From Syntrophaceae bacterium (lineage in GTDB: Bacteria; Desulfobacterota; Syntrophia; Syntrophales; Smithellaceae), in contig JAHDKI010000006.1 of NCBI GenBank assembly GCA_018436925.1, positions 132,692-196,691 on the forward strand: a stretch of 64,000 nucleotides of DNA. Direction: 5' to 3'. The translations under genes and the position numbers were made by a program. The notes below the pieces were generated by a model. The model did no database searches, was not told the origin of the DNA, and saw nothing but the letters and a program-made list of their open reading frames with translations. The first letter of the stretch is position 1, and each line of letters starts with the position of its first letter. Below, piece by piece: positions 34,648 through 44,981 of the stretch.

Positions 34648-36717
34648 ATGATCAACGAAAGCAACATCCCCACTCCGACGACTCTCTCCCCACCGTCACG
34701 GTCGAATCCGACGGCGGCATTTGTTTTTGCCAACGAACAACTCCTCGGCGACGAGGCGGCAAAAAGAATCCCCTCCCTGAGCCTGATCAATAAGATCAAC
34801 CATCTGCATTTCACCGACGCCCCTGTGGCCGTGCTTTTCCCTCGGAAAGACGACTCGGGGCACCTTCTGCTTTATGCCGAACCGGGGCCCTGCCAGGGCA
34901 GGCGCTTCACATGCCGGATCCGGACGCCGGAAGAGTCCTTTTTCGCTCAAGTCCGCGATCCCGATTGGCTGCTGATCGACGACGGCCGATCGATGATTTT
35001 GTCGCCGGTGGCGTGCATAAAAAGGCAAAACGATGTTTTTGACCTCGAGCTTCCCGATGAAGCCAGCGCCGCGCCTGTGCGCCGCGCTCAAAGATTTTCC
35101 TGCCGCAACATCACCTGCGTACTTCGTCAGGGCGACCTCGAAGCGCAAGGCAGTCTGCTGAATTTTTCTCCGATGGGCATGGCGATCATTCCCGCTTCGC
35201 CCGGCGCTCCGGGCACGTGGAATGAAAAACAGCCTTTCGAAATGACCCTTTTTGAAGATGATGTTAAACTGTTCAGCGGATGGTGCCGATGTCTTCGCAG
35301 CGGCGGCTCAGACGAGGACGGCAAAATGGTTTTCGAACCTGTCGAAGATCGAATTTCACTTTATCCCAAAAGCGACTTTCGCAATCCCCGGCCCACCACA
35401 ACCCCTTCGTTCGCCGTAAGATTCCGCCACCCCTTTTCCCATGTCATTCAGGAGAGGGACGTCGCCGATATTTCAACGTCGGGATTTTCCATCCGCGAAG
35501 ACGCGGATCGGACGACACTCGTGCCCGGCATGTTTCTTCCGGACGTGTCCCTTCTTTATGCCGGAGTCGCTGAAATGCATTGTTCGGCGCAGGTTGTTTA
35601 CCGTCGTCATGAGGACAATGAGCGACAGGTTCAATTCGGCATGACCATCTGCGACATGGATATCGACGCCTTCACCACCCTCAACCACCTGGTCGGCACG
35701 CATCTGGATTCCGGAGCCAGGGTGTCCACCACGGTCGATATGGACGAGCTTTGGAAATTCTTTTTCGACACGAACTTCATCTACGGAGAAAAGTACATCC
35801 ATCTGTCGACGCATCGCGACGCCTTCAAAGCCGTCTATCACCGGCTCTATAAGGGGCATCCCCGGATCGCCCGGCATTTTACATATCATAAAAACGGAAC
35901 GATCTACGCGCATATCGCCATGATTCACGCCTATGAAACGTCCTGGATTATCCACCATTTCTCGGCCAAGCCGCTTGACGCAAGGGTTCCCGGCCTGCTG
36001 ATCCTCCGTCAGATCGTCCACTTTCTGACCGGTTATTACCGTATGCAATCGCGCGGTTTTGAAACGGTGATGACTTATTATCGTCCGGAAAATAAAATCG
36101 TGGAGCGCATTTTCGGCGGCTTTGCCAATTTCATCAAGAATCCTAAAGGCTGCTCGCTGGACTTGTTTGCCTACCTGTACTTAAAGAAAACATCCGCCCC
36201 GGTGAAGCTCCCCCAAGGCTGGTCGCTCAGACCGAGCGGGATCGACGATTTCCGGGCGCTTGAACGATTCTACGAGGATCGCTCCGGCGGGCTGCTGCTT
36301 GACGCCCTGAAGCTCGAAAAGCCCATTTCCTCCATCAAAGAAGAATTCGCCGCCGCCGGCTTTAAAAGAAACTGTCAGACGCTGTGCCTTTGCGAAGAAG
36401 ACCTGCCGAGGGCTTTCTTCATTGTGGAAGAATCGGACATCGGCCTGAACCTTTCCGACCTTCTCAACGGGATCAAAGCCATCATTCTGCAGCCGGATCG
36501 ACTGCCCTGGACGATTTTTGAATCGGTTGTCAATATGCTGGGCTCCTTTTATGCCGACAAAGAAATCCCCTTGCTGATCTATCCGGATGATTATCCGGCG
36601 ACCCAGAACGTGGACATCTCTAAAAAGTATCGCCTCTGGATTTTGGCCGGTTCCTCCGCTGAAGCTTATACAGAGTATATGTTGAATAAATTTCGCATTA
36701 AGTATAAGGTCGGCTGA
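34648..36717 (+). CDS. PilZ-domain protein with GNAT-like C-terminal region
   Basis: 689 residues, soluble. A first PilZ unit shows RRAQR (R145-R149) and N-x-S-x-x-G (NFSPMG, 172-177), the arginine and D/NxSxxG motifs that hold cyclic di-GMP. A second unit (about 255-355) shows DISTSG (274-279) with a weaker arginine motif (AVRFRH). The remaining 330 residues include a part from about 517 (WSLRPSGIDDFRALERFYED) that looks like a GNAT acetyltransferase fold. AAAGGAGG precedes the ATG. Its stop codon shares one base with the start of the next gene, a hybrid histidine kinase, so the two are coupled and probably form one signalling unit. Target unknown. Confidence 0.75.
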   Translation: MINESNIPTPTTLSPPSRSNPTAAFVFANEQLLGDEAAKRIPSLSLINKINHLHFTDAPVAVLFPRKDDSGHLLLYAEPGPCQGRRFTCRIRTPEESFFAQVRDPDWLLIDDGRSMILSPVACIKRQNDVFDLELPDEASAAPVRRAQRFSCRNITCVLRQGDLEAQGSLLNFSPMGMAIIPASPGAPGTWNEKQPFEMTLFEDDVKLFSGWCRCLRSGGSDEDGKMVFEPVEDRISLYPKSDFRNPRPTTTPSFAVRFRHPFSHVIQERDVADISTSGFSIREDADRTTLVPGMFLPDVSLLYAGVAEMHCSAQVVYRRHEDNERQVQFGMTICDMDIDAFTTLNHLVGTHLDSGARVSTTVDMDELWKFFFDTNFIYGEKYIHLSTHRDAFKAVYHRLYKGHPRIARHFTYHKNGTIYAHIAMIHAYETSWIIHHFSAKPLDARVPGLLILRQIVHFLTGYYRMQSRGFETVMTYYRPENKIVERIFGGFANFIKNPKGCSLDLFAYLYLKKTSAPVKLPQGWSLRPSGIDDFRALERFYEDRSGGLLLDALKLEKPISSIKEEFAAAGFKRNCQTLCLCEEDLPRAFFIVEESDIGLNLSDLLNGIKAIILQPDRLPWTIFESVVNMLGSFYADKEIPLLIYPDDYPATQNVDISKKYRLWILAGSSAEAYTEYMLNKFRIKYKVG

Positions 36718-39578
36718 TGGAAAATCAACCGCTGTACAACAGCGCCATCATCAAAACGTATATTGATTATCTTGAAGCCAGATATCCCGATGTCAACGTT
36801 TCCGATGCGCTGCAATTTGCCAATATCAACAGCTACGAATTAACCGACCGCGGACACTGGCTCACGCAAACGCAGGTCAACCGATTTCACGAGTACCTTC
36901 AGAAGGCGACGGGAAATGAACAAATCGCGCGCGAGGCCGGCCGCTTTACGGCGTCTCCCCAAACTCCCGTTGCAGGCATGTTCCGACAGCTCGTTGCGGG
37001 AATTCTCACCCTGCCCATGGCTTACTGGGCGGTTGAAAAAATTTCCGCCTCTTTAAGCCGGCACATCACGCTGCGCAGCAAAGCGCTGGCCAGCAACAAA
37101 ATTGAGATCATCGCCACCCCGCGCGAAAACATCAAAGAGGAGAAATTCCAATGCGATAACCGCTTGGGCATGTTTGAGGCCATCTCACAATTATACAATA
37201 ATCGCTTTGCGGTCATTGACCACCCCGAGTGTATTCATCGCGGCGATCCCCACTGCCGTTATCTCATCTCGCTGGCCGCGCCGTCATCGCTGATCTGGAA
37301 GCGGATCGGTTTTTACATGCTGGCGGCAACTCTGCTGGCCATGTTTCCCCTGCTTTACGCGCTTCGGCTGGAAATCTGGCTGATCGCGATCCTCTCTTCA
37401 TTGCTGGCTTCCACCCTGCCGTTAATGTACGGCGCGTTTGCGCATAATCGGGAACTTTCCTTAATTCTCAGCGAACAGGGCAAGACATCCGATGAGGTCG
37501 TCAATCAAATCAACCTTCGTTACAACGAATCCCAGATGATCCGGGAGATCGGAGAAGCCGCTTCCAGCATTCTCGACCCGCAGGAACTGTTGAGTTTCAT
37601 CACGGAAACCCTTCACAAAAGAATGCGCTTCAGCCGCAGCATTGTGATGCTGGCCAACCCCGAACGAACGAAACTCTTATACGCCGCAGGGCATGGATAC
37701 ACGCCATACGAAGAAGCGCTCTTGACGAATCTGCAATTCAATCTGACCAATAAATCTTCTAAAGGCTTTTTCTATCAGGCCTTCGCGAATCACAAACCCT
37801 TTTTTGTCGATAATGTCGCCGAGTATGAAGGCGATCTGTCGGATAGAAGCCTTCGCGTGGTGAAGGATCTGGGGGTCCGGTCTTTCATCTGTGTTCCCAT
37901 TCTTTACAAAGGAGAATCCGAAGGCATTCTGGCCGTGGACAACACCCAGGTCAAAACGCCGACGACGCAAAGCGACTTGAGTCTTCTGATGGGGGTGGCC
38001 CAGCAGATCGGCATCTGTCTGAACACCGCGGTGTCGCACAAAAAGCTTCAGGAAAGCGAAGAACGATTTCGCAACCTCAGCGACAACTCCCCGGACATGA
38101 TCTATCAGCTCGACCAAAAAGGCTTCATCAAATACGCGAACCCCGCCTGGGAAGAAATTCTGGGATATCAGCCGGACGATTTGATAGGCGGGCGATTGTC
38201 CGATTTTCTGGTGGAAGAGGATCGACCCGCCTTTTTTGCCGCCTGCGATGATATTCTTCTGCGGAAGAACCGCATTCGGGACAAGAACTTTACCTTGCTC
38301 AACTCAAAAAAACTTCCTCGATATGTCACGCTGACGGGAGCGCCGGACCATGATTCGGACGGAAAGGTCATCGGCATTGTCGGAACGCTCAAAGACCTAA
38401 GCCGCATCCGGAGCATGGAAGCCCAATTGCTGCAGGCCTCGAAAATGGAGGCGGTAGGCACCTTGACCGGAGGCATCGCCCACGACTTCAATAATATTAT
38501 TCAGGCCATCATGGGGTATAATCAGCTGATGATCTCCGGACGCCTCGGCCATGAAACCGATATACCCTACCTCAACAGCATCGGAGAATTAATCACCCGC
38601 TCGCGGGAACTGGTGCGCCAATTGCTGCTTTTCAGCAAAAAGGTCGAACCCGTTTCCCGGGTGCTCAACATCAATGATGAAATCAACAGCATGCGCAATC
38701 TTCTGGTCAAATCCATCCCCAAGATGATCGAAATCGAAACGGATCTCGCGGAGGATCTGCTTCCGATTCACGCCGACTCAACACAGATCGGTCAGATCAT
38801 CATGAATCTCGTCATCAACTCCCGTGACGCGATGGGTGAAAGCGGGCGCATCCAAATCAAAACGAGAAATTTAATTCTGCGCAACAAGACGCTGCTTGCA
38901 GGCGCCGCGCTGGAACCGGGTCAGTACATTCAGATGGTCGTCTCGGATACGGGATGCGGAATGGAAAAAGATGTCATCGCCCGAATTTTTGAACCCTTCT
39001 TCACGACAAAGGAAACCGGCAAGGGAACCGGCCTCGGATTATCGGTCGTTCACGGCATCGTCAAAAATCACGAAGGAATTATTTTTTGCGAAAGCGAACC
39101 GGATCGGGGAACGACCTTTACCACCATCCTTCCCGCGTCCAATGCCTCCGCGCCTGCCCGAAAATCCCCGGATGACGGGAAAACCATTCAGCAAACAAGC
39201 GTCTCGGGCACGGAGCGCATTTTATTGGTCGATGACGAACACAGCATCCTCGAAACAGGACGCGATGCGCTTTCACTGCATGGCTATCAGGTTATGACCG
39301 CCGAAAGCGGCGAACAGGCGTTGGATTTGTACCTGGAGCAGAAGGATCGTATTGACCTGGTGATTCTGGATCTGATCATGCCCGGCGGCGGAGGCAAGAA
39401 ATGTCTTCTGGACTTAAAAACCGTCAACCCGGAGGTCAAGGTGCTGATGACCAGCGGCTACGCCAACAGTCAACAAACTGACGATCTGATGGCCGCCGGA
39501 GCGTCGGGTTTTCTTCTGAAGCCGTATCGACCTGAAGATCTGCTGTTCATGATCCGCCAGACGCTTTGCCGCACCTGA
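36717..39578 (+). CDS. Hybrid sensor histidine kinase (sensor-2TM-GAF-PAS-HK-REC)
   Basis: 953 residues. An N-terminal cytoplasmic sensor region (1-190) ends with a Cys/His motif HPECIHRGDPHCRY, as in V4R/XylR_N-like domains. Two transmembrane helices follow (about 197-240), then a GAF domain (about 275-435), a PAS domain (about 443-560), a histidine kinase core with the phospho-acceptor box GGIAHDFNN and ATP-binding DTGCGMEKD and GTGLGL motifs, and a receiver domain (about 835-950) with phospho-acceptor Asp in LVILDLIMPG. There is no output domain, so signalling probably passes to a partner. It is coupled by a one-base overlap to the PilZ gene and ends 4 bases from a convergent methyltransferase gene. 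Confidence 0.9.
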   Translation: MENQPLYNSAIIKTYIDYLEARYPDVNVSDALQFANINSYELTDRGHWLTQTQVNRFHEYLQKATGNEQIAREAGRFTASPQTPVAGMFRQLVAGILTLPMAYWAVEKISASLSRHITLRSKALASNKIEIIATPRENIKEEKFQCDNRLGMFEAISQLYNNRFAVIDHPECIHRGDPHCRYLISLAAPSSLIWKRIGFYMLAATLLAMFPLLYALRLEIWLIAILSSLLASTLPLMYGAFAHNRELSLILSEQGKTSDEVVNQINLRYNESQMIREIGEAASSILDPQELLSFITETLHKRMRFSRSIVMLANPERTKLLYAAGHGYTPYEEALLTNLQFNLTNKSSKGFFYQAFANHKPFFVDNVAEYEGDLSDRSLRVVKDLGVRSFICVPILYKGESEGILAVDNTQVKTPTTQSDLSLLMGVAQQIGICLNTAVSHKKLQESEERFRNLSDNSPDMIYQLDQKGFIKYANPAWEEILGYQPDDLIGGRLSDFLVEEDRPAFFAACDDILLRKNRIRDKNFTLLNSKKLPRYVTLTGAPDHDSDGKVIGIVGTLKDLSRIRSMEAQLLQASKMEAVGTLTGGIAHDFNNIIQAIMGYNQLMISGRLGHETDIPYLNSIGELITRSRELVRQLLLFSKKVEPVSRVLNINDEINSMRNLLVKSIPKMIEIETDLAEDLLPIHADSTQIGQIIMNLVINSRDAMGESGRIQIKTRNLILRNKTLLAGAALEPGQYIQMVVSDTGCGMEKDVIARIFEPFFTTKETGKGTGLGLSVVHGIVKNHEGIIFCESEPDRGTTFTTILPASNASAPARKSPDDGKTIQQTSVSGTERILLVDDEHSILETGRDALSLHGYQVMTAESGEQALDLYLEQKDRIDLVILDLIMPGGGGKKCLLDLKTVNPEVKVLMTSGYANSQQTDDLMAAGASGFLLKPYRPEDLLFMIRQTLCRT

Positions 39579-39582
39579 CCGG

Positions 39583-40419
39583 TCAGACTTTTTGCCCCCT
39601 GCACAGAATCAATGGCGTGTAACTGAATCGTCTCGGATCAAGCAGAAACGCTTCGAAATCCTGATGGAAGCGTTCCATGCCGCCGGGATACCCATCGAGG
39701 AGTTGCGGTTCGAGTTTGGCCGCTATTTCAAGTTTTTTCATGATATTAAAATGATCCTTTTTCTTCAGGACGCCGTAAAAGACATTGTGCGCCGACACAT
39801 CCACTTGAATCTTCTCCAGTCCGGCGTCATAAAGCATGGCGTAGAGCTTGCGGCCCACAAACGGATCGAAGTCATACCTTTGGGACATCGCCGCCATCAC
39901 GTTTTCCACAATGCGGCTCATGGATTCCGGCGGATCGTAATGAATCAGACAGTTGTAATCGAGATCCAGCAAGCATAAGAGGCCGCCGGGGTTCAGACAC
40001 TCTATAAGATTGGCGACAATTCGTCCGGCGCTCGACCGGTGATACTCCAGCACGAACCGCACCCAGATCAAATCGAAGCCCCCCAATCGCCGGCAGGACT
40101 CTCTTAAATCGTGCAGATCAAAAGCAACGCCGGTTTGATCGCCGTAATGACGCCGGGCATAAGCAATCCGCTCCGAGGAGTAGTCTACGCCGGTCACACT
40201 GCCGTCGGGACCGGCCATCTCGGCTAAAAGCGCCGTCGTCACCCCCGGACCGCAGCCGGCGTCCAGAATACGCATGCCGCTTTGGACGCCGCACCACAGC
40301 GCCTGACGCTTGAGCGCATCGGGATCCGTTTTGACATCCAGACGAAGGTTCTCGTCTTCGCTCTCCATGAAGTAATCCGGCGGATTTTTACCGCCGGCCT
40401 TGCCCTCGGATTGCTTCAT
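39583..40419 (-). CDS. Class I SAM-dependent methyltransferase
   Basis: 278 residues. Motif I is ILDAGCGPGVTTALLAE, followed by VTGVDYSSERIAYARRHYG and FDLIWVRFVLEYH, a typical small-molecule methyltransferase fold. ATG 40419 is taken, though GTG 40422 is equally near the GAGGAG site. It begins 33 bases after rfbB in the same direction and may act on a sugar or lipid made by that pathway. The substrate cannot be read from the sequence. Confidence 0.8.
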   Translation of the reverse strand: MKQSEGKAGGKNPPDYFMESEDENLRLDVKTDPDALKRQALWCGVQSGMRILDAGCGPGVTTALLAEMAGPDGSVTGVDYSSERIAYARRHYGDQTGVAFDLHDLRESCRRLGGFDLIWVRFVLEYHRSSAGRIVANLIECLNPGGLLCLLDLDYNCLIHYDPPESMSRIVENVMAAMSQRYDFDPFVGRKLYAMLYDAGLEKIQVDVSAHNVFYGVLKKKDHFNIMKKLEIAAKLEPQLLDGYPGGMERFHQDFEAFLLDPRRFSYTPLILCRGQKV

Positions 40420-40452
40420 CACTTTTTTGCTCCTCAAGCGGTCGATGAACGT

Positions 40453-41532
40453 TCAGGGTCCGTACTGCTCGCATATCCAGGTTCGATAGGCGCCTGACTT
40501 CACATGCTCAATCCATGCTTTCTGGTGGATATACCACGATAAAGTTTTTCTCAGGCCGCTGGTGAACGACTCGGTGGGCGTCCATCCCAGTTCATCGCGC
40601 AGTTTGGAAAAATCAATGGCATACCGCCGATCATGGCCCGGCCGATCTGAAACAAAGGTGATCAAAGTCCGGCGGGGCGCGCCTCCCTTCGGCGGAACCA
40701 TTTCATCAAGCAGGTCGCAGATCTGCTGCACGATGACGATGTTTTCAATCTCGGCGTTGCCGCCCACATTGTAAGTTTCCCCGGTTCGTCCCTTGCGCAG
40801 GATGGTCCAAATCGCATCGCAGTGATCTTCGACATACAGCCAATCCCGAACATTTTTGCCGTCGCCGTACACGGGAAGCGGCTTCCCTTCGAGCGCGTTG
40901 AGAACAACCAGAGGAATCAGTTTTTCAGGGAATTGATAGGGGCCGTAGTTGTTCGAACAGTTGGAGAGGGTCACCGGCAGGCCGAACGTTTTGAAATACG
41001 CCCGGACCAGATGGTCCGAAGACGCTTTAGAGGCTGAATAGGGGCTGTTGGGACGGTAGGGCGTGTCTTCCCGGAACAACCCCTGCGGCCCCAGGCTTCC
41101 ATAGACTTCGTCCGTGCTGACATGGTGAAATCTCACCAGGGACGGCATGACGCTTTTGGCGATCTCAAGCAGATTGAAGGTTCCCACGATATTGGTGAAA
41201 ATAAAACTGCCGGGATCCCGGATCGACCGGTCCACATGGGATTCCGCGGCAAAATGACAAACCGCATCGACGGCATATTGCGAAAAAATCTCCTCCATGG
41301 AGCTAAAATCGCAAATATCCGCCTGACGGAAAATATAACGCGACGGATGGGCCTCGGCGATGTCGGCCAAATTCTCCGGGTTGCCGGCGTAGGTCAGCTT
41401 GTCGACATTGATGATGCGTCCTTCGAAATCGCTGCGGCTGAAGAGGTAGCGGATGAAGTTGCTGCCGATAAAGCCGCAGCCTCCGGTCACCAGAAGATTT
41501 TTAAACTCGTTATTTTTGATTTGCGGGTTCAT
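40453..41532 (-). CDS. rfbB: dTDP-glucose 4,6-dehydratase
   Basis: 359 residues. An extended short-chain dehydrogenase with the NAD-binding [17 protein letters not shown], active-site region [10 protein letters not shown] and catalytic YSASK (Tyr-x-x-x-Lys), then [34 protein letters not shown] and YNVGG, all RmlB-specific. It makes dTDP-4-keto-6-deoxyglucose for surface polysaccharides. Other rml genes are not in the window. Its start overlaps the end of the HDOD gene by 23 bases, implying one transcript HDOD-rfbB-methyltransferase. Confidence 0.93.
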   Translation of the reverse strand: MNPQIKNNEFKNLLVTGGCGFIGSNFIRYLFSRSDFEGRIINVDKLTYAGNPENLADIAEAHPSRYIFRQADICDFSSMEEIFSQYAVDAVCHFAAESHVDRSIRDPGSFIFTNIVGTFNLLEIAKSVMPSLVRFHHVSTDEVYGSLGPQGLFREDTPYRPNSPYSASKASSDHLVRAYFKTFGLPVTLSNCSNNYGPYQFPEKLIPLVVLNALEGKPLPVYGDGKNVRDWLYVEDHCDAIWTILRKGRTGETYNVGGNAEIENIVIVQQICDLLDEMVPPKGGAPRRTLITFVSDRPGHDRRYAIDFSKLRDELGWTPTESFTSGLRKTLSWYIHQKAWIEHVKSGAYRTWICEQYGP

Positions 41533-42373
41533 AAGGCGGTAAAATCCGCTCCCTTCCTTTAATGATTTTTAAATATTTTCCCAGGCCTACCGCGGCATAT
41601 TGACATTCAATGTCATGCTCGATCGACGCGTCGGTATCCTGGCCGGCAGGCATCGGTATCACTTCCACAACGAAACAATTTCCTTCCCTGCGGAAACTCT
41701 CCGACACGGTATCGATCGCCAGCCGCATGATGCCGGCAAGCGTCAAAAAATTCGACTCGACCACTATATTTTCGTGAAAAAGCAGGCTTTTTAAATATTC
41801 CGGCAGCGCGAAAATCTCAATGATCCGCTCCGCGAGGTACAGATGATAACGGCTGATGAACCCTTCGTCGATCCGTTCGTCTTCCGGCGCATGGAACTTT
41901 TTGTAAACCTTAAGGATCATCCGTCCGATCTCGGAGAACAAACCGCCCAGCTCCACCCTCTTGGCCAGCTCCTCCCTCAAGCCGAACTGACGAGCCAGAA
42001 CCTTTCCCATGACCGCGGAAGAAAAGCATCGGGCGAAAATCACTTCAATCTCTTTGTCGTCTCTGGCCAAAAGCTGCAAAGCCAGCATAAGAATCATGGC
42101 CTTGGTCTGGGCCATTCCCAGACGGGTGACGACTTCATAGAAAGTATGGACTTCTCCTTTCTTGAGGGTTCCGTAATACGCGCAGCAGGTGTAACTGAAC
42201 AATCTGGCCAAAATCTCCTGACTGATGCGGAATTTCAGCATCTCAATGTCTTTGACGCTGGCTTCCACGTCATCGAGAACACTCAAGACATCCGGAGAAA
42301 ATCCGAGGGTCTGCTCCTGCATCATTTTGTCCACCACGTCATCAAGAACGACAAGAACGTCCGCGTGCTCCAT
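41510..42373 (-). CDS. HDOD-domain signalling protein
   Basis: 287 residues from ATG 42373, with AGGAGG 4 bases upstream. Most of the protein (about 35-230) is a helical HDOD domain: [66 protein letters not shown]. The family lacks the metal-binding His-Asp of true HD phosphohydrolases and acts as a non-enzymatic signalling module. It lies 65 bases downstream of the CHAT lipoprotein gene and overlaps rfbB. Confidence 0.75.
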   Translation of the reverse strand: MEHADVLVVLDDVVDKMMQEQTLGFSPDVLSVLDDVEASVKDIEMLKFRISQEILARLFSYTCCAYYGTLKKGEVHTFYEVVTRLGMAQTKAMILMLALQLLARDDKEIEVIFARCFSSAVMGKVLARQFGLREELAKRVELGGLFSEIGRMILKVYKKFHAPEDERIDEGFISRYHLYLAERIIEIFALPEYLKSLLFHENIVVESNFLTLAGIMRLAIDTVSESFRREGNCFVVEVIPMPAGQDTDASIEHDIECQYAAVGLGKYLKIIKGRERILPPYEPANQK

Positions 42374-42438
42374 GTGCCCTCCTTCCGGATACAAAAGCCA
42401 TCGGCCAAGATCTTCTTTTGTGTTTTTCGCGCCTCCGT

Positions 42439-44949
42439 TCAGTTTGGTCCTGTAAGGGTATATCCAGCCCAGTCGCAGGGGGCATATCCGATTTCTCTCA
42501 TTTCATTTTGCGCCGCTCTCAGCGCGTCGCCTAATACAGACGTTCTCCCCAGGTTCCGGTATAATCCCTCCATAAAAATGACTCTGGCGCGGGTGTCGAC
42601 CCGCCACAAGGATTTTACGGCGGCCGGCGCGCCGGAATAAAGCAACGCCCGGCCGAACAAAGCGATTTCCTCTCCGGAGGCCGGCAAGAGCGCATCGGCT
42701 GAAACCGCACCGGCGACGATGCCGCTTCCCTGAAACGGCAGGCGAAACACATCCTCAACCGATACGGCGATCTGCTGGGGCTGGCCAGCCAGAAACCCCG
42801 AGGATTCGGGACTTTGCTGATTCAATACGGCAGGCAAAGCGAAATGCAGATAATCGCAGGTTTGCGATTCGCGCCCGAAATTGTCTTTGTTTGCTGCGGG
42901 AAACACCAGCGATGCCGTTTGCGTTGCGGCGCGCCCGATTGCCCGGATTTCCTCCCCCGCATAAGCCAGCCTGCTTTCCCGGTCTGAAATCACCAGGGTC
43001 TTTATACCCTGAGGGCGTTGTTTCTTCAATGTGTATTTGAGCGCTCCGGCGCAGGGAAGGTCAAACAGAGAAAAGCCTTCGATGAGGGATGCGCCTTTGT
43101 AAGTCATCGCGGCAAAGGGGAGATAGTGCAGCACATCGTGCGCCACAATGCCGATGTGATCGCCTGAAACATAGCCGATGACCGGTTTGAGACACCACTC
43201 ATACAGCCGTTCCGACAGCAGATCCGTCTGCTTCTTGTCTCGACGCGCCATGGCCCGGCGAAGGGCCGTAAGGGTATGAGCAAGTTCTTCCCGCTTTCTG
43301 GCCGCTTTGTGCATCTTCAAATGCGCTTTATTCAAGGCCCAAACATACACGGCGCGCTCGGTGACGTAAAAGGAAAAAAGCGTTGTATTGGCGTCCAGCA
43401 GATGGCGGATTTCCTCCGCCGAAACCGTTTCAGGTTGGAGCATCGACCACATCTCTTCGTTTTCTTCTTTGATCGCGGATACGTTCCGACGGATCGATTC
43501 TTTCATATTCCGAATATGATCAAAGGCGCGGGTAAAGAATGCTTCATCCTTCCAAATGGCCGATAAATGGTAGTGGGCGACGGCCGTATCACGGCAAAGG
43601 CGCCGCGTCTTCGCCAAGAGGTCCGTCTCGGCGGGTGTCTTAGCAAAATCGATGTTCGCCGCCTGCCGGGCCAGGCTTCTTGCTTTTGCTCTATCTGCGA
43701 CTTCCCAGGCTGCACGAATATCGCCCGCTCGAAAAGCCGCTTCCACAAACGCGTCATAAACAAATGCCGCATGGATGAAATAGGTTTTCAGATAGTCTTC
43801 CCGGCACATCGACCCCGAAGCCTCGAGATCCTCCATCGCAGCGGCAAGATGAGAGAGCGCCGCCGCGTCGGAGTTTTGCAAAACAGCCTGACGGGCAGCA
43901 AGCAACTCAACCCAGACGGAATAGGCCTCATGCGGATACGCTTCGACAAGGCGCCGGAAAGCCGCTCCGGCCTTTTCTGCTTCATGCGGATCAGAATTTT
44001 CCGAAGACACCAGCGCGCGGAAAAACCTGTTTTCCAGCTCGCCCAAAAGGCTGCCCGTCTGCACAGCCTCGGTTAATCCGCGATCGAAAGAAACGCGCGC
44101 CTCATGGAACTCTCCGCGCAGCGCCTGGCAAAAACCAAGATGATTGTGGACGCGAATGGAAATGACGTCGGACGCTTCATGCGCAATCCAGTTTCCGACG
44201 AGCGTTTTTGAAACGGCGTTGCCCGCCGACAAAACCTCCTGAAATCCCCGGATACACGCGTCGACATCTGCTGACGCGGGCCGCCACACTCCTTTCGACA
44301 GCATGACGTCCTTCATCCAGGGGAAGAAAAACGTTTCTCCCAGACGGGTCATTTCCAGATGGAAGCGAATATCCCTGACCAACACCAGAAGATGATCATC
44401 CTGAGGTCTGCCGTCCGTTTCCTTTAATGCCTGTTCGAAGAAACGGCCGGCCTGCCGGACCTCCCCCTGATGCCAGGCATAACATCCGTTGAGATACAGT
44501 AAAAAGGGTTTAATAAGATCGTCGGCGAACATCCGTTGGGCTGCAATAATCGCCGCCTGAGCCTCGGGAAACCGACCAAACCGGCACAAGGCGGCGGCCC
44601 TTCGGGTCACGGCCGATACTTCTCCCCGCACATCCTGCGCCTGTCGCATGGCGTCTATCGCCCGCTCATAGAAATGCATCGACCGGATTTCGTCTCCGCG
44701 AACCTCGAAATAACCACCGACACCGATCCATAGATAGGGAACAGCCGAATCCGCAAGAAGCGACGCCGTCTTGAGTTGTTTGATATATACATCGGGAATA
44801 TCCGGATCATAAGGACCGTCGAACACGATCGTGCTCAACGCATCCGGAGGAGACGGCACACGCGGCACCAGGGACGCGCAACCGCATATGACCAGCAGAA
44901 GAACGCATGCAAAAAAGCGTCCGCTTGTATCAATCAATGAGGCATTCAT
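42439..44949 (-). CDS. TPR-CHAT lipoprotein with degenerate CHAT active site
   Basis: 836 residues. An N-terminal lipoprotein signal (LLLVICGC) predicts lipidation at about Cys24. Residues about 50-420 are helical TPR-like repeats; about 560-836 form a CHAT domain, recognised from FSFYVTERAVYVWALNK, LLYSGAPAAVKSLWRVD and LPFAAMTYKG. The peptidase motifs are altered. Where CHAT peptidases have H-x-A-x-H-G it reads LHFALPAVL (702-710 region), and where they have S-A-C-x-T it reads VAGAVSADAL (about 745-754), so both catalytic residues appear missing. It probably serves as a binding scaffold on the outer side of a membrane. The neighbouring HDOD gene follows in the same direction. Confidence 0.8.
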   Translation of the reverse strand: MNASLIDTSGRFFACVLLLVICGCASLVPRVPSPPDALSTIVFDGPYDPDIPDVYIKQLKTASLLADSAVPYLWIGVGGYFEVRGDEIRSMHFYERAIDAMRQAQDVRGEVSAVTRRAAALCRFGRFPEAQAAIIAAQRMFADDLIKPFLLYLNGCYAWHQGEVRQAGRFFEQALKETDGRPQDDHLLVLVRDIRFHLEMTRLGETFFFPWMKDVMLSKGVWRPASADVDACIRGFQEVLSAGNAVSKTLVGNWIAHEASDVISIRVHNHLGFCQALRGEFHEARVSFDRGLTEAVQTGSLLGELENRFFRALVSSENSDPHEAEKAGAAFRRLVEAYPHEAYSVWVELLAARQAVLQNSDAAALSHLAAAMEDLEASGSMCREDYLKTYFIHAAFVYDAFVEAAFRAGDIRAAWEVADRAKARSLARQAANIDFAKTPAETDLLAKTRRLCRDTAVAHYHLSAIWKDEAFFTRAFDHIRNMKESIRRNVSAIKEENEEMWSMLQPETVSAEEIRHLLDANTTLFSFYVTERAVYVWALNKAHLKMHKAARKREELAHTLTALRRAMARRDKKQTDLLSERLYEWCLKPVIGYVSGDHIGIVAHDVLHYLPFAAMTYKGASLIEGFSLFDLPCAGALKYTLKKQRPQGIKTLVISDRESRLAYAGEEIRAIGRAATQTASLVFPAANKDNFGRESQTCDYLHFALPAVLNQQSPESSGFLAGQPQQIAVSVEDVFRLPFQGSGIVAGAVSADALLPASGEEIALFGRALLYSGAPAAVKSLWRVDTRARVIFMEGLYRNLGRTSVLGDALRAAQNEMREIGYAPCDWAGYTLTGPN

Positions 44950-44981
44950 CCTGTGAAAAAAAAATACCGGCTTCCGGACGC

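Noticed and set aside
44955..44975. CCGG-AAG-CCGG followed by nine T as a terminator after the SufB-like gene (- strand)
   Set aside because: The stem is only 4 bp; the T run alone is not enough.
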